NCBI GenBank assembly: GCA_039105265.1 | Contig: JAPFFF010000013.1 | Span: forward strand, 2,108,001 to 2,172,000 | Origin: Tritrichomonas musculus | Lineage: Eukaryota; Parabasalia; Tritrichomonadida; Tritrichomonadidae | Direction of reading: 5' to 3' | DNA length: 64,000 nucleotides | In this document: positions 1 to 9,628 of the stretch, piece after piece | How positions within the stretch are numbered: position 1 is the stretch's first letter | Layout: every line of letters begins with the position of its first letter | Translations under genes and position numbers: made by a program | The notes under the pieces: generated by a model | What the model was told of the DNA's origin: nothing | Seen by the model: the letters and a program-made list of their open reading frames with translations, nothing else | The model's database searches: none

Positions 1-1
1 T

Positions 2-163
2 CATGATTTGGCTGCTTACAATTATGCTGTTATGCTTGAGAATGGTAAATATATTAGAATAGACAAGAGAGAAGCTGCTCGTTACTATAAAATTGCTGTT
101 GATAATGGCCACCCTTATGCAATGCAAAAATATGGAAAACTTAAAATCTATGAATCTTTATAA
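2..163 (+). CDS. Sel1-repeat protein, C-terminal end (partial)
   Basis: The window opens inside a gene. Frame 2 is open for 53 codons and ends at a TAA followed by an A run. The translation carries Sel1-type signatures (AAYNYAVMLENGKYI, then REAARYYKIAVDNGHPYAM), that is, alternating short helices with A-x-Y and G-x-x-x positions. Sel1 repeats are protein-interaction scaffolds, and in trichomonads they often follow a kinase domain, as in the two kinase-Sel1 genes at 50-58 kb here. The upstream part lies outside the window, so a kinase domain can only be guessed. The stop runs directly into TAAA, which trichomonads commonly use as a polyadenylation signal. Confidence 0.75.
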   Translation, partial: HDLAAYNYAVMLENGKYIRIDKREAARYYKIAVDNGHPYAMQKYGKLKIYESL

Positions 164-689
164 AAAAAAAAATTAATTAAGTTTCTTAAAAGGTGATACC
201 ATTCAAAATTTTGATTGTTTATTCACAAAAAAAATTCAATACTTTTAATTTAATAAAATTAAAAAATAGTTTTTTCTCAATTATACTATAAATTATGTGT
301 AAAATTATTAAACAATAAATAATTTCTTTGAATATATTTTGTTTCTTATTATTTTTATATTTTTATTTTTTTTAAATACATTTTATTTGAAAATGTATTC
401 TTTCAATTATGTGAGGATTAAATTGGCATTAAACAATTCGATTATTTCCAAATATTAGAATGCTTTTAATTGATCTTCATTTAATGTTAATTTCATTCAA
501 TGTTTGCTTTTAAGATCATCACAAAATTGAATTATTTGTACCTTTTTTTAAAGAAATTTAATAAATCGATCAAGATCATCAATTTCATTAGTGAAAATAA
601 CATTTTCCATTATGGAAATTAATTCGATCAAATCATTGTTTTCTGAAAAAAGTCATACAAATAAAGTTTGTTTTATGACATCCACGAAT
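164..689. other. AT-rich intergenic stretch
   Basis: No open frame of useful length. Around 410-690 the minus strand still reads short coding-like pieces (for example LIELISIMENVIFTNEIDDLDRF) that resemble the start of trichomonad DUF3447/ankyrin proteins, but they are broken by stops. I see no RNA gene or clear repeat. Confidence 0.4.
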
Positions 690-1490
690 TCTATTAAAAA
701 AATCTCTGCAAGCTTTTTTTTTTAACTGTAGTGATAGATTTCAATTTATTGCGTATTTTTCTATTAACTAAATTAATAGCTTCATCAGTTGTTTGTTTAT
801 AATAAATGTTCACTTCGGCTTGATAACGTAAAAACATCAAAAAATATTTACCTTTTTTATCGTCATTTTCATTTTGTAAAAGAATGAAATATTTTGGAAT
901 AATTGGTTCATTATTTGGGAAAATATATTCATTTGCAGTTATAAAGCTTGTTTGATGTTTCCATTATTATTGACTGAATCAACATATTCACGAAATTTTT
1001 TAGAATCTACTTTTTTTGCAACCGTTTTCCAAAAGAATTAAAGGAAATGCATATACGTCATCTTCTTTTTGGAGAACGGTTGCAATCAATTAATCCTGGC
1101 AAAAAACAAGTAGCCATGTCATCTAATTCATCTATATACCTATTTTATTCGTTAATATTTTTTAGAATTGTGGAATATATTATTTTGGGATGGCAATTTT
1201 CGTTTATTAAAATTGATTCTGGATTCAAATCACCATAAATAACGTTATTTTTGTGTGGAAAGGTCATAGCTGAAGCAATCCCGTAAATACATATTATTAT
1301 TTTTCGTATCATTCCATATGATATATGATTGTCCTGGCTTTCTTTTATTAGTTAATTATGCTAAATTACGATCTGAGAAATATTCGGTAGTAATGGCTGG
1401 TTTATTCGTTGAATCAAAATCTTTGTAATTAAATCCAATAGTTTAAAGAATTGAGGGATGATTTAAAAGAGATATAGTTTATACGAATTT
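690..1490 (-). pseudogene. Decayed protein kinase
   Basis: Reading the minus strand in pieces gives recognisable kinase subdomains in the right order. Near 1420 there is a hinge-like KPAITTEYFSDRNLA. Near 1200-1290 there is a catalytic-loop relic, GIASAMTFPHKNNVIYGDLN, followed by PESILINENCHPKI. Near 1050 there is a subdomain IX relic (DDVYAFPLILLENG). Then comes a C-terminal stretch, FILLQNENDDKKGKYFLM and onwards. The canonical HRD reads as a YGD, no DFG is visible, and the pieces lie in different frames with internal stops, so this is a dead copy of a trichomonad kinase. Edges are approximate. It lies between a Sel1 gene end and a Myb gene. Confidence 0.6.
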
Positions 1491-1574
1491 TACTTACTAT
1501 TTTAGTATTTTATAAGTAAAAAAAAAACTGGTTTATTGATTCTTATGGATTTTCTTTCAATTATTCAAAGCACT

Positions 1575-1583
1575 TCACTTTTA
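1575..1583 (+). promoter_or_regulatory. Initiator (Inr) before the Myb gene
   Basis: TCACTTTTA lies 21 bases before the ATG at 1596. It fits the trichomonad initiator TCA(Y)(W), with transcription expected to start at the A. The short leader that results is typical of these organisms. Called from sequence only. Confidence 0.5.
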
Positions 1584-1595
1584 TTTTTCAAATAA

Positions 1596-2140
1596 ATGAA
1601 TTTAGCACACATTGATACTCTCAAATTCAACATAATAATTGATTTTAATAATGAAAATAGTTTCATTTCCAAAGATATAGTCATTTTAACACCATCAGCT
1701 TCTCGTGTTAAATGGACAGACAAAGAAAATGAATTATTATTAAATCATGTTGACCAAAAAAATGGAAGCAAATTGCTGCTGAATTAAAAAATAAAACTGC
1801 ACAACAGTGCAGAGATCATTATTTCGATGTTCTTGATCCTAGAATTCAAAATGTAATATGGTCAGAAGAAGAAGAAGAAATATTAAGGTTGAAATATGAG
1901 CAATTAGGTCCTCATTGGTCTAAAATAAAAAAATTTTTGCCTGGAAGAACTACGGGAGGAATTAAAAATTATATGAATTCAATATTAAAAAGAAGTTGCA
2001 TTCAAAAAGAAAAAAGCAAAAAGAATCGCATTACAGAATTTATACAAACTGATGATATTGTTGAAGAGTCTAAAGATTTTTCTTTTCTTAATATTGAATC
2101 GCTCTTAAATCATCCCACAAATTTCTCTAACAAAATATAA
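1596..2140 (+). pseudogene. Two-repeat Myb DNA-binding protein, frameshifted
   Basis: The first segment (1596-1787) starts at a good ATG behind an initiator and encodes the first half of a Myb repeat (VKWTDKENELLLNHV). The frame then changes at a run of seven A (1756-1762). The other frame continues with WKQIAAELKNKTAQQCRDHY and then a second repeat, VIWSEEEEEILRLKYEQLGP, HWSKIKKFLPGRTTGGIKNY. Together this is a normal R2R3-type Myb of about 180 residues, with Trp positions spaced as in nuclear Myb regulators. Trichomonads have many such genes. The break is a single indel in a homopolymer, so it could be a sequencing error or a real lesion. It is annotated as broken because the sequence as given does not encode both repeats in one frame. 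Confidence 0.75.
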
Positions 2141-2633
2141 TAAAAATTGAAATAATTTTTTATTTGGTCTGAATTTTTCAATAGATATTTAATTTTAAAA
2201 CAAAAATTTCTATATTATATTGCTCAAATTCACAAAAATAAAGAATTGAATAGTTTCATAACCGATAAGTAACATTGAAAAATGCTTTTTTTTTTTTTTT
2301 TTTTTAGATATTACTTTATTCTTTTAATATTTTTATTTTTAAAATAAAGATAATAACTTGATTATTTATAAAAAATTATAAAGGTCAAAAGTTAAATTCA
2401 CAAAAATTTAAGAGCATAATCAGAAATTTTGAAATAATAAAATTAACACCTTCTCAAAAAATATTTATTAGAGTACCAACTCTGAGTTAATTTTTTATTG
2501 TATTCAAAAAGAGATAACTTTCGGTTTTATTCAATAATATGTTTGTTTTTTATTTTATTTTAAATAAAAATAAATTTATTGACATAAAAAATAATCAAAT
2601 CACCAAAAAGAGTATATTTAAATAAATTTCACC
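2141..2633. other. AT-rich intergenic stretch
   Basis: Contains a T run of about 22 bases at 2285-2307 and no open frame or RNA gene that I can support. It holds the 3' end of the Myb gene and the promoter of the transporter. Confidence 0.4.
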
Positions 2634-2642
2634 TCATTATTT
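2634..2642 (+). promoter_or_regulatory. Initiator (Inr) before the MFS gene
   Basis: TCATTATTT lies 25 bases before the ATG at 2659, matching the trichomonad initiator TCA(Y)(W) and implying a leader of about 23 bases. Confidence 0.6.
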
Positions 2643-2658
2643 ATTTAGACTTATCCTA

Positions 2659-4071
2659 ATGAATCGCGGAGATGATTGGGTTCCATTAAGTAAAAGAGAT
2701 AAGATCTCAATTCCAAGAATGTTAGCTATGTCAGCTGGAGGGTTTTTCAATTCAATTAATTGGAACCTTATTTTCCAATTGTCAACACCAATTATGACCA
2801 AGATTGGAATTGTTGGAACTGCCAATGCAGCAGTTTTCCTTGCAGGTATTGTTGAAGTTTTCTTCATTCAACCAATATTTAGTTCAATGTCTGATCAATG
2901 CACATTCAAATGGGGAAGACGAAGGATTTATCTCGTTGGCTCTGCTGCATTCTGCCTAGTTGGTATGCTTATTGTTGCATTTGCAGATAAAATTGGTCGA
3001 AAGTTAGGAGGAGAAAAGAATGAAAAATCGGCAACAACAGGAGTATTCATTGTCTTCATTTTACTTTGGTATGCAGGAGCATCTGTTTATGGAGGTCCAA
3101 TGAGAGCTATTGTATCAGATAATTGTCCTGATTCTCAACAAGTTTGGATGTCAAATATTTACAACATTGTCGGTACTTTCACAGGTATTATTACAAGTCT
3201 TTTAGGTACTTTTGAAGTATACAAATATATTGGCTTCAATGATAATGAAACATTTCTTTTAGTTTTTGGAATCATCTTTGGTTTCGCTGCTTTATTAATT
3301 ACTTGCATTGGAACTCCAGAAGAACCTTTATTAGAGAAGCCTCCTGATGCAAAGAATCCAATTGTTGAACTCATTAATACTGTTAAATCAATCCCAAGAC
3401 CTGCTCTAATTGCTGATATATTTTTCATCGTATATCAAATCATGTTCTACGAAAAAGGTGTCTGGGAATCTGCTTTCTATGCGCAATACCTGTATGGGGG
3501 TGAAAATAAGACATATGATTGCCCTGAAAAAAAAAAATATCAAGCTGGTCTTTCTTTCTTTTTCACAGTATCATTAGTTACTAGTATTGTTTGCTTTGCA
3601 TATAGCTGGGTTAACACTTTTGTTGTAAATAAATTAGGATATAAGATATCGTTAATCATAGCATCTAGCCTTATTGCGACTGGAATGGTCCTTGTTATGT
3701 TCGTTAAGAATAAGTATGGATGCCTCGTGATTTGGATCTTTTTGATGGGTCTGCCATCGGTTATTGGTGGTACTGTTCCTGGGGCTATCGTTTCTTTAAG
3801 TGTCCCTTCAAGTACTCTTGGATCTCATTTAGCCATTTTGAATTCATTTAACGTTATTGGACAAATCGTAGCTAACGTTGGTGTTGGAATGGGATTAGGT
3901 AATTTATGGGACTTCGAACCTCGATTCATGATTGGTTCAGGTTGTGTCGGTGGTGTATTATCCGTAATTACTAGCTTCTTTATTGTAGTTCCATCACGTG
4001 ATGTGGAGCATTCAGACGACGATAAAATAGATGGAGATACATCTGATTCTGATAATCCAAATTCTTTATAA
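2659..4071 (+). CDS. MFS transporter of the sucrose/GPH type
   Basis: A 470-residue multi-pass membrane protein with about 12 hydrophobic segments. The loop between segments 2 and 3 reads SDQCTFKWGRRR (residues 78-89), the family form of the MFS signature seen in plant and fungal sucrose/H+ symporters and in GPH sugar-cation symporters. A second motif, GGPMRAIVSDNCP (about residue 145), resembles the R-x-x-x-x-D segment of the same group. The tail is acidic and cytoplasmic (residues 445-470). The start is supported by the initiator 25 bases upstream and by a hydrophilic N-terminus before the first helix. The stop is part of TAAA. The likely role is sugar uptake or efflux across the plasma or an endolysosomal membrane; the substrate cannot be read from sequence. 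Confidence 0.85.
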   Translation: MNRGDDWVPLSKRDKISIPRMLAMSAGGFFNSINWNLIFQLSTPIMTKIGIVGTANAAVFLAGIVEVFFIQPIFSSMSDQCTFKWGRRRIYLVGSAAFCLVGMLIVAFADKIGRKLGGEKNEKSATTGVFIVFILLWYAGASVYGGPMRAIVSDNCPDSQQVWMSNIYNIVGTFTGIITSLLGTFEVYKYIGFNDNETFLLVFGIIFGFAALLITCIGTPEEPLLEKPPDAKNPIVELINTVKSIPRPALIADIFFIVYQIMFYEKGVWESAFYAQYLYGGENKTYDCPEKKKYQAGLSFFFTVSLVTSIVCFAYSWVNTFVVNKLGYKISLIIASSLIATGMVLVMFVKNKYGCLVIWIFLMGLPSVIGGTVPGAIVSLSVPSSTLGSHLAILNSFNVIGQIVANVGVGMGLGNLWDFEPRFMIGSGCVGGVLSVITSFFIVVPSRDVEHSDDDKIDGDTSDSDNPNSL

Positions 4072-4189
4072 AGAATTTACGAAGAGTTTTAAATTATATA
4101 GACTATTTTTTTTTTTTTTTTCTATTATTTTTAATCGTATTTTTTATCCTGTTGACTTGTGATATAAAAATTTGGGAATAGTTTTATAA

Positions 4190-6277
4190 ATGTTAATAAG
4201 TGGCTGTTTTAGACAAGCATTTGGAGAAAATAACTTAAAGTTAATTGATGAAAATCTCAATTACTTTGATTTCGATATCTCCTCGCTTTTATCTTTTTCT
4301 ATGTATTATGGAACATCAATTTTTATCAAAAAAGATGGCAGTGCTTTTGCACTTGGTGACAATACAAGAGGTACAATATTAAACACAGTTCCTAAAGAAA
4401 TTTTTAAAAAAGAACAGCAACTTATTCTCAAAAAAGCAAATGGAGTGTTATGCAAATTTATTTCATCGGTGTCTGGCTGTGAATACACACTATATCTTGT
4501 TTCAAGTTCGGATTCACGTTATAATCAGCTTGTTTATTCTTCTGGTTATTTAAAAGGTGAAGTTCCACTTTTTGTTAAATTAAATGGCCAAAATCCTCTC
4601 AAGCTGTATGGCGGATATAATGTGGCAGCGGCAATCAATGCAGATGGCTCGATGATCATAATAACTCGCTCAATTTTGGAGTCGCCCAACGATCCAATTG
4701 AAGCAGTGTTCCTTCCAAATGGAGAGAAGGCGGCCAGCATTGCATGTCTAGATAGGAAGATTATTGTTGCCAGCTCCAGCGAGCACGTTTTTGAGTCGAG
4801 TTTGCCAAAAATTGAATTTAGAGTTGTGAGTGAACTCGAAGGAAAGAAAATTGCCCACGTCTCTGGCATCAACACTCACTGCCTGGCAATCTCGCGCGAC
4901 GGGCTGGTATTTGCCCGCGGTAACAACTATTGGGGCGAAATCGGAATTGGAGAAGGAAAATCGAGTCCTTCTCAGTTTGTCGAGGTCACAACTTTCGGCA
5001 GACACAAAATCAAATCTGTTTCAGCGGGATTCGCCCACTCGCTGTTTCTGACGACAGAAGGGAAAGTGCTCGGGTGTGGACATAACAGTTTCAGGGGTCT
5101 CCCAATTAAAGAAAGAACAGAATTTATTTATTTGCCGATTGAGACGCTGGTGACAAAGGACGCCACTTTTTGTGTTGCTGCTTCAAACAGCTCTGTCATT
5201 TTCACCAAGCATGATCCACCTCCGAACATGCCAAACACGCCTCTTGCACCAGTTGCAGCCCCTGTCCCGCCTCCAGTCGTTCCCGGCGGCGGTTCCGGTT
5301 CCCTCGAGCAGGAAAACGCAAGGCTGAAGGCCGAAATCGCCAAGCTTAAAGAAAAAATAGCCGCATTAACTGCCAAACCGCCTGAAAAAGTGGATCATAC
5401 GCCCAGCAGCATCACAATCCTCGACTCAGACGCCGTCCGCAGCCTCAGGATCGTCCGCGAAATCAACGTCGGCGGCAGCGGAAAAGTTGTCGAAGTTGTG
5501 AAGGAAGTGCAGTACGCGCTGAAGATCATGAATGCAGGCGACAGCAGTGTTAAGAGCCAGCGAAGCTTCCTGAAAGAATACGAGCTGATCAACATGCTTG
5601 GCCATCCAAATATCATCAAAACATATGGAATATATCTTAGTGATGCGACGACACCTCCTTCGATTCTTCTTGAATTCTGTCCCACTGACCTTAACAAATT
5701 GATCAAAAGTGGCAAACTGACCAACACTCTCGTTATCATTTACATTTATCAAATCACAGAAGCGATGCGATATGTCCATTTCAAAGGAGTTGTTCACCGT
5801 GATTTAAAGCCAACAAACATCTTAATCAGCAAAGATGGCCTCATTCGCGTCAGTGATTTCGGAATTGCAAAATTAATGTCAACTGAAGAACAAAGTACAA
5901 CTCTCGGAGCAGGCACACAAAAGTTCATGGCCCCCGAAATTTTGAAAGAAGAAGATTATAATGAAAAAGCAGACGTTTATTCATTCGGTGTCATCTTGTT
6001 TTTCATCTTGTCGGGCGGAAAGATGCCAAAGATCAACATCATCGACGTTGGAACAGGCAGAAAAGCAGAAATACCATCCAGCTTCACCCAGTTCGCCAAG
6101 AACTTGATCAACAGTTGCTGGAACTTCAAGCCAGACGATAGGCCCAGCTTCAAGACAATCATCGATGAAATGGTGAAAAACAAATTCGCCTTGCTCGAGC
6201 TGAATAGCAGCGAATTGAACGAAGTTCAGGATTTCGTGAAGGAACATCAAAAAAGAATACCTCATTACTCTGATTAA
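4190..6277 (+). CDS. RCC1-repeat / coiled-coil / protein kinase fusion
   Basis: A 695-residue protein in three parts. Residues 1-345 are RCC1-like propeller blades (ALGDNTRGTI, ARGNNYWGEIGIGEG, HSLFLTTEGKVLGCGHN). Residues 350-400 are a Pro-rich linker followed by a heptad helix (LEQENARLKAEIAKLKEKIA). Residues 420-680 are a complete kinase domain with GGSGKV loop, Lys445 in YALKIM, Asp538 in VHRDLKPTNIL, Asp556 in SDFG, and MAPEIL, so it should be active. The WNFKPDDRPSF ending points to the TKL-like kinases common in amoebae and trichomonads. RCC1-kinase fusions recall NEK8/9 but probably arose separately. The C-terminal two thirds is clearly richer in GC than the flanks. No initiator is obvious upstream; the ATG at 4190 is the first in frame. 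Confidence 0.85.
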   Translation: MLISGCFRQAFGENNLKLIDENLNYFDFDISSLLSFSMYYGTSIFIKKDGSAFALGDNTRGTILNTVPKEIFKKEQQLILKKANGVLCKFISSVSGCEYTLYLVSSSDSRYNQLVYSSGYLKGEVPLFVKLNGQNPLKLYGGYNVAAAINADGSMIIITRSILESPNDPIEAVFLPNGEKAASIACLDRKIIVASSSEHVFESSLPKIEFRVVSELEGKKIAHVSGINTHCLAISRDGLVFARGNNYWGEIGIGEGKSSPSQFVEVTTFGRHKIKSVSAGFAHSLFLTTEGKVLGCGHNSFRGLPIKERTEFIYLPIETLVTKDATFCVAASNSSVIFTKHDPPPNMPNTPLAPVAAPVPPPVVPGGGSGSLEQENARLKAEIAKLKEKIAALTAKPPEKVDHTPSSITILDSDAVRSLRIVREINVGGSGKVVEVVKEVQYALKIMNAGDSSVKSQRSFLKEYELINMLGHPNIIKTYGIYLSDATTPPSILLEFCPTDLNKLIKSGKLTNTLVIIYIYQITEAMRYVHFKGVVHRDLKPTNILISKDGLIRVSDFGIAKLMSTEEQSTTLGAGTQKFMAPEILKEEDYNEKADVYSFGVILFFILSGGKMPKINIIDVGTGRKAEIPSSFTQFAKNLINSCWNFKPDDRPSFKTIIDEMVKNKFALLELNSSELNEVQDFVKEHQKRIPHYSD

Positions 6278-7122
6278 CTAACTTAATTATTCCAACTTTT
6301 TCTTTACAACCGTTTTTTGAGCTTTTTAAGAGGCTCGTTAATTTTATAAAAAAAAAAAAAAAAAAAAAAAACTTTTTTTGGTGTTTTAGAATGGACTTGG
6401 GAGGCTGATTTCCGGATATTTGGATTCTGCAGCCTTTTCTGATTTCACTGGTATTTTTTTTGACTCAAAAGCGGTTGGTGCAGTTTTGGGGTATTTGAAA
6501 AGTTGATCGTCAAACATTGAAATTTTTCATTCAAAAAAAATTTGAATAAAAAGTTGGTGAGTTTTAGAATGTATTTCTACAGCAGTGATATATAAAGGAT
6601 TATATGAATGTATTCAGTCAATTTTTCTTATTAAAATAAATTGAAAATAATATATTAAAATGATTTTCTTATTCTTCAAAGTTATATAAAACAATAAACC
6701 AAAAAATTAAACAAAATCCTTATATTTTAAAAATAGAATAAGAAATATTCCAAAAAAAACTCAATCATTAAGATTATAATCTTGATAAATTCATTATTTT
6801 GATTTTATTAACCCAGCAATACCTAATTTATTGATACTAAAGTAATATCTTATGGATATATTAATTTTATATGCTAAATAACCATAATTTAAATATAAAA
6901 ATGAAGAAAATAATTCAATTTTTTGATTAAAATTTAAATGGAATCAGGAACCATGAAAATATTTTCAATTGATAGTATTGAAAATTTATAATATGCCATT
7001 GAAATCTATTTCATCTTAAAACAATCAAATGATTTCTTTTTTTACTATTTTAAAATCTATAATTTTATTATTTAATTAATGCTTTAAATTTTACAATTAA
7101 AAGAAATTGGAATTTTATTTAT
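6278..7122. other. AT-rich intergenic stretch with long A run
   Basis: Holds the 3' end of the RCC1-kinase gene and an A run of about 24 bases at 6349-6370. No open frame or RNA gene is visible. It ends at the left arm of the foldback element. Confidence 0.4.
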
Positions 7123-7990
7123 GGTGTAGTTAATTTTAGATATCTCTGTATATATTTTGAGCAAAATAGTTTTGTTTAAATAATTTATAATCAGTATCGC
7201 TTATATATTATTTTTACTGTGTTAAAAATATTTTTTTTGGATAAGTCGAATTCTCATTATCTAATTTCTTTTTTTTTTATAAAATACAAATATAAATAAA
7301 AAAAAATAGAATATTTAGATAATAATTTTATAAATGAACATGTTTTCCCCATTTTTTCATTAAATGTTCAAGAAATCTATTTCATTTTTTTTCAAAATAA
7401 TTTAGTTCAATTACAAAAAATCTCGAATAATAAAGATATTTCTTATTGCATTGGTAAATTTTTAAATCTCTATGTATTACATCATATTTAAATTAGAAAG
7501 TATTGATTTGTTTCGAATTGAATGACTGAATACATATTGAAATCACCGTAAAATGTATAGAAATTTCAATAATGTATGTAGTCATTCAATTCGAAATATT
7601 TTCCAATTAAAATTAAACTATATAATATTTATGCCGTAAAATAAAATGTTACTCCATGGAATAAGAAATATCTTTATTAGTCGAGATTTTTTGTAATTGA
7701 ATATCTTTTCATTCATTATTTTGTAATTCAAAATGTAATAAATTATTGAATCTTATAAAGAATGAACTGGGAAAATAAAATCATTTATTAGATTATGATC
7801 TATATATTTTATTTTTTTACTCGTATTTTAATTTTTTTTTAAAAAAAAAAAAGTAATTAGATATTGTGATATCACAACTTATCTAAAAATTTTTTAAAAA
7901 CAACAAAAAAAAATAATATATGAGTGATACCGATTTAAAATTTATAAACAAAACTCGTTAGCTCAAAGTATATGTTGAGAATAAACTACC
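7123..7990. mobile_element. Foldback MITE, about 870 bp
   Basis: The left arm starting GGTGTAGTTAATTTTAGATA at 7123 returns as an imperfect inverted copy ending at 7990. Matching blocks continue inward: GAGCAAAATAGTTTTGTTTA, then CAGTATCGCTTATATATTAT against ATATGAGTGATACCGA, and near the centre CGAATTGAATGACT at about 7515 against AGTCATTCAATTCG at about 7583. The whole stretch is therefore one giant imperfect palindrome centred near 7556. There is no coding capacity. This is the form of a non-autonomous foldback DNA element. No clean target duplication is seen, and the arms have diverged, so it is old. A related arm sequence occurs at about 15391. Confidence 0.65.
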
Positions 7991-8310
7991 TAACTAGATA
8001 AAGAGCATTTTGAATAAATTGGATTTCTAATAATCGCCTATCATACTTCAAAAAAGATGCAAATCTGATAACCGATTATCTAAATATAACGGTGTTTAAT
8101 GTATAATCCAAATTGGTATCTTCAAATGTCAATCAAATGAGTATTCAAAAAGCATAAAAAATTAATAAAGAAATTGATTTATAATGTCAAATTAAAGAGC
8201 TATTTATAAAGATATAATAAAAAGAAAAAGAAAATCTTTTTTAGAAATAAAACTGTAAACTTTTTCAATTATTTAAAAGCAAAAAAAAAGCATATGAACG
8301 TTGTGTTTAT
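7991..8310. other. AT-rich intergenic stretch
   Basis: Spacer between the foldback element and the 3' end of the papain-like gene. I see nothing coding in it. Confidence 0.4.
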
Positions 8311-9258
8311 TCATACTACTGGAAGTATTGCACTATCAGTAATTCCACAATCATAACCATCCCTCGACATTCTCATGTAGCCATCTTCGCCCCAAAATTG
8401 GCCCCACGTATTTCTCACAATCCAATATTTTATTCCGTTTTCGACTCCAAAGCCAACACAAAGAACGCAATGATAAGTTGGAGCTTTCTTACAAAATTCA
8501 TCATCGAAAATTCCGCCTGAATAATATGAAAACTTGACTGATGATGCATCGATAACTGCTGAAACTGGACCAACTTGAACTTTTTCTGATAAATCGTCTT
8601 TGTCACCTGTAACAACGTTGATGTAGCTTGAAATTGATCCATAATGTTCAAATTCTGAAAATAAGCATGATTCTCTAGAGTATGAGTAAGGATAATCGGA
8701 TTCTAAGCAAAATTGTCCTCCTTGTGAATTTATAACATAATCTAATGCTGCACTAACGGATCCTTGTTTACAACCACTACATCCAATTACGCAATCAATA
8801 AGTTCTTGAACTGAATATAAGTAATGTGTACCGGTAGCAATCGCATAAACTGCTTCTGCTGCATCTACTGTCACATATGCCCAATTTGCTGGACAGGCTT
8901 GAAATTCATATCTAACTTGATTGAAAACACCTTTTTCACGCCAATCAAATGAATCAACATTCGATTTTTTCGTAGATTTTACGGCGGTGCCTTTATTTAT
9001 GTTTGGCTTTGCGTTTAGTAAAGACTTGTATTCAGCTGGAGTATAGGCAGCAAATTGATTGAGGTCAACCTTGAATTTCTCATTGCCTGCATTATGCTCT
9101 TTAATGAATCTCAGAGTTGTTAAGAAAATACCAAGCCTGAAATGATATTCTTCACCAGTGTAATATAAATTTTGGATTTTCATCCATGAAACAAATGATT
9201 TTTCTTCATGTGGGCGAACAATGGAGGAAGCAATTAAAGATATCAAGAAGAAAAACAT
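8311..9258 (-). CDS. Papain-family (C1A) protein lacking the catalytic Cys
   Basis: A 315-residue preproprotein: an N-terminal signal peptide (MFFFLISLIASS), an I29 inhibitor prodomain with an ERFNIN-like helix (E37, R41, F45, I52, N56), and a papain-like domain from about residue 101 (DSFDWREKGVF). His is in place (YHCVLCVGFG) and so is the Asn of RNTWG. The active-site segment reads FQACPANWAY, where cathepsin L-type enzymes have a C-G-S-C-W, so residue 125, which should be the nucleophile, is Asn (codon 8884-8886). The usual oxyanion-hole Gln is also displaced. The structural Cys (C122) and other disulphide Cys remain. The open frame is intact and the fold looks conserved, so this is better read as a pseudoprotease (inhibitor, decoy or scaffold; inference) than as a random fossil. 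It is probably secreted or lysosomal. Confidence 0.85.
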   Translation of the reverse strand: MFFFLISLIASSIVRPHEEKSFVSWMKIQNLYYTGEEYHFRLGIFLTTLRFIKEHNAGNEKFKVDLNQFAAYTPAEYKSLLNAKPNINKGTAVKSTKKSNVDSFDWREKGVFNQVRYEFQACPANWAYVTVDAAEAVYAIATGTHYLYSVQELIDCVIGCSGCKQGSVSAALDYVINSQGGQFCLESDYPYSYSRESCLFSEFEHYGSISSYINVVTGDKDDLSEKVQVGPVSAVIDASSVKFSYYSGGIFDDEFCKKAPTYHCVLCVGFGVENGIKYWIVRNTWGQFWGEDGYMRMSRDGYDCGITDSAILPVV

Positions 9259-9628
9259 TTCTTACTCAAAAAAAAATAAGAAGAAAATTCTTATATTTTT
9301 TGAATGGGATGTCATTATAACCTTTCATATTTGAGAGACATAAAATATTTTTATTAAACGTATCTTTGAAAATTTTGATTAAGATATTTCAAAAATATAT
9401 TTTATGGAATAAAACATTCAAATTTTTTATTTCTTAGAAACTTAAATATCTTGAAAAATCATTTTTTAAAGATTAATTTTGTTTCATAATTATTAATTTT
9501 ATTGTTTCAATTATCAAATTATTTCAAAATAAATCTGAAATTGTCTGAAAATAGACTTAACGAATATCAAAATATAATGTCGTTTAATTTCATATTTTAC
9601 AATTTTTATTTCACTTTTTTTGAATAAT
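9259..9628. other. AT-rich intergenic stretch
   Basis: 5' flank of the papain-like gene. No clear initiator, open frame or RNA gene. Confidence 0.4.

Noticed and set aside
1047-1238. 63-codon plus-strand frame
   Set aside because: Antisense to the kinase relic on the minus strand, with no domain of its own.
6272-6300. ACTAAC at about 6276 as a trichomonad 3' splice/branch signal
   Set aside because: It lies right after the stop of the RCC1-kinase gene, lacks the following ACACAG, and no open frame follows.
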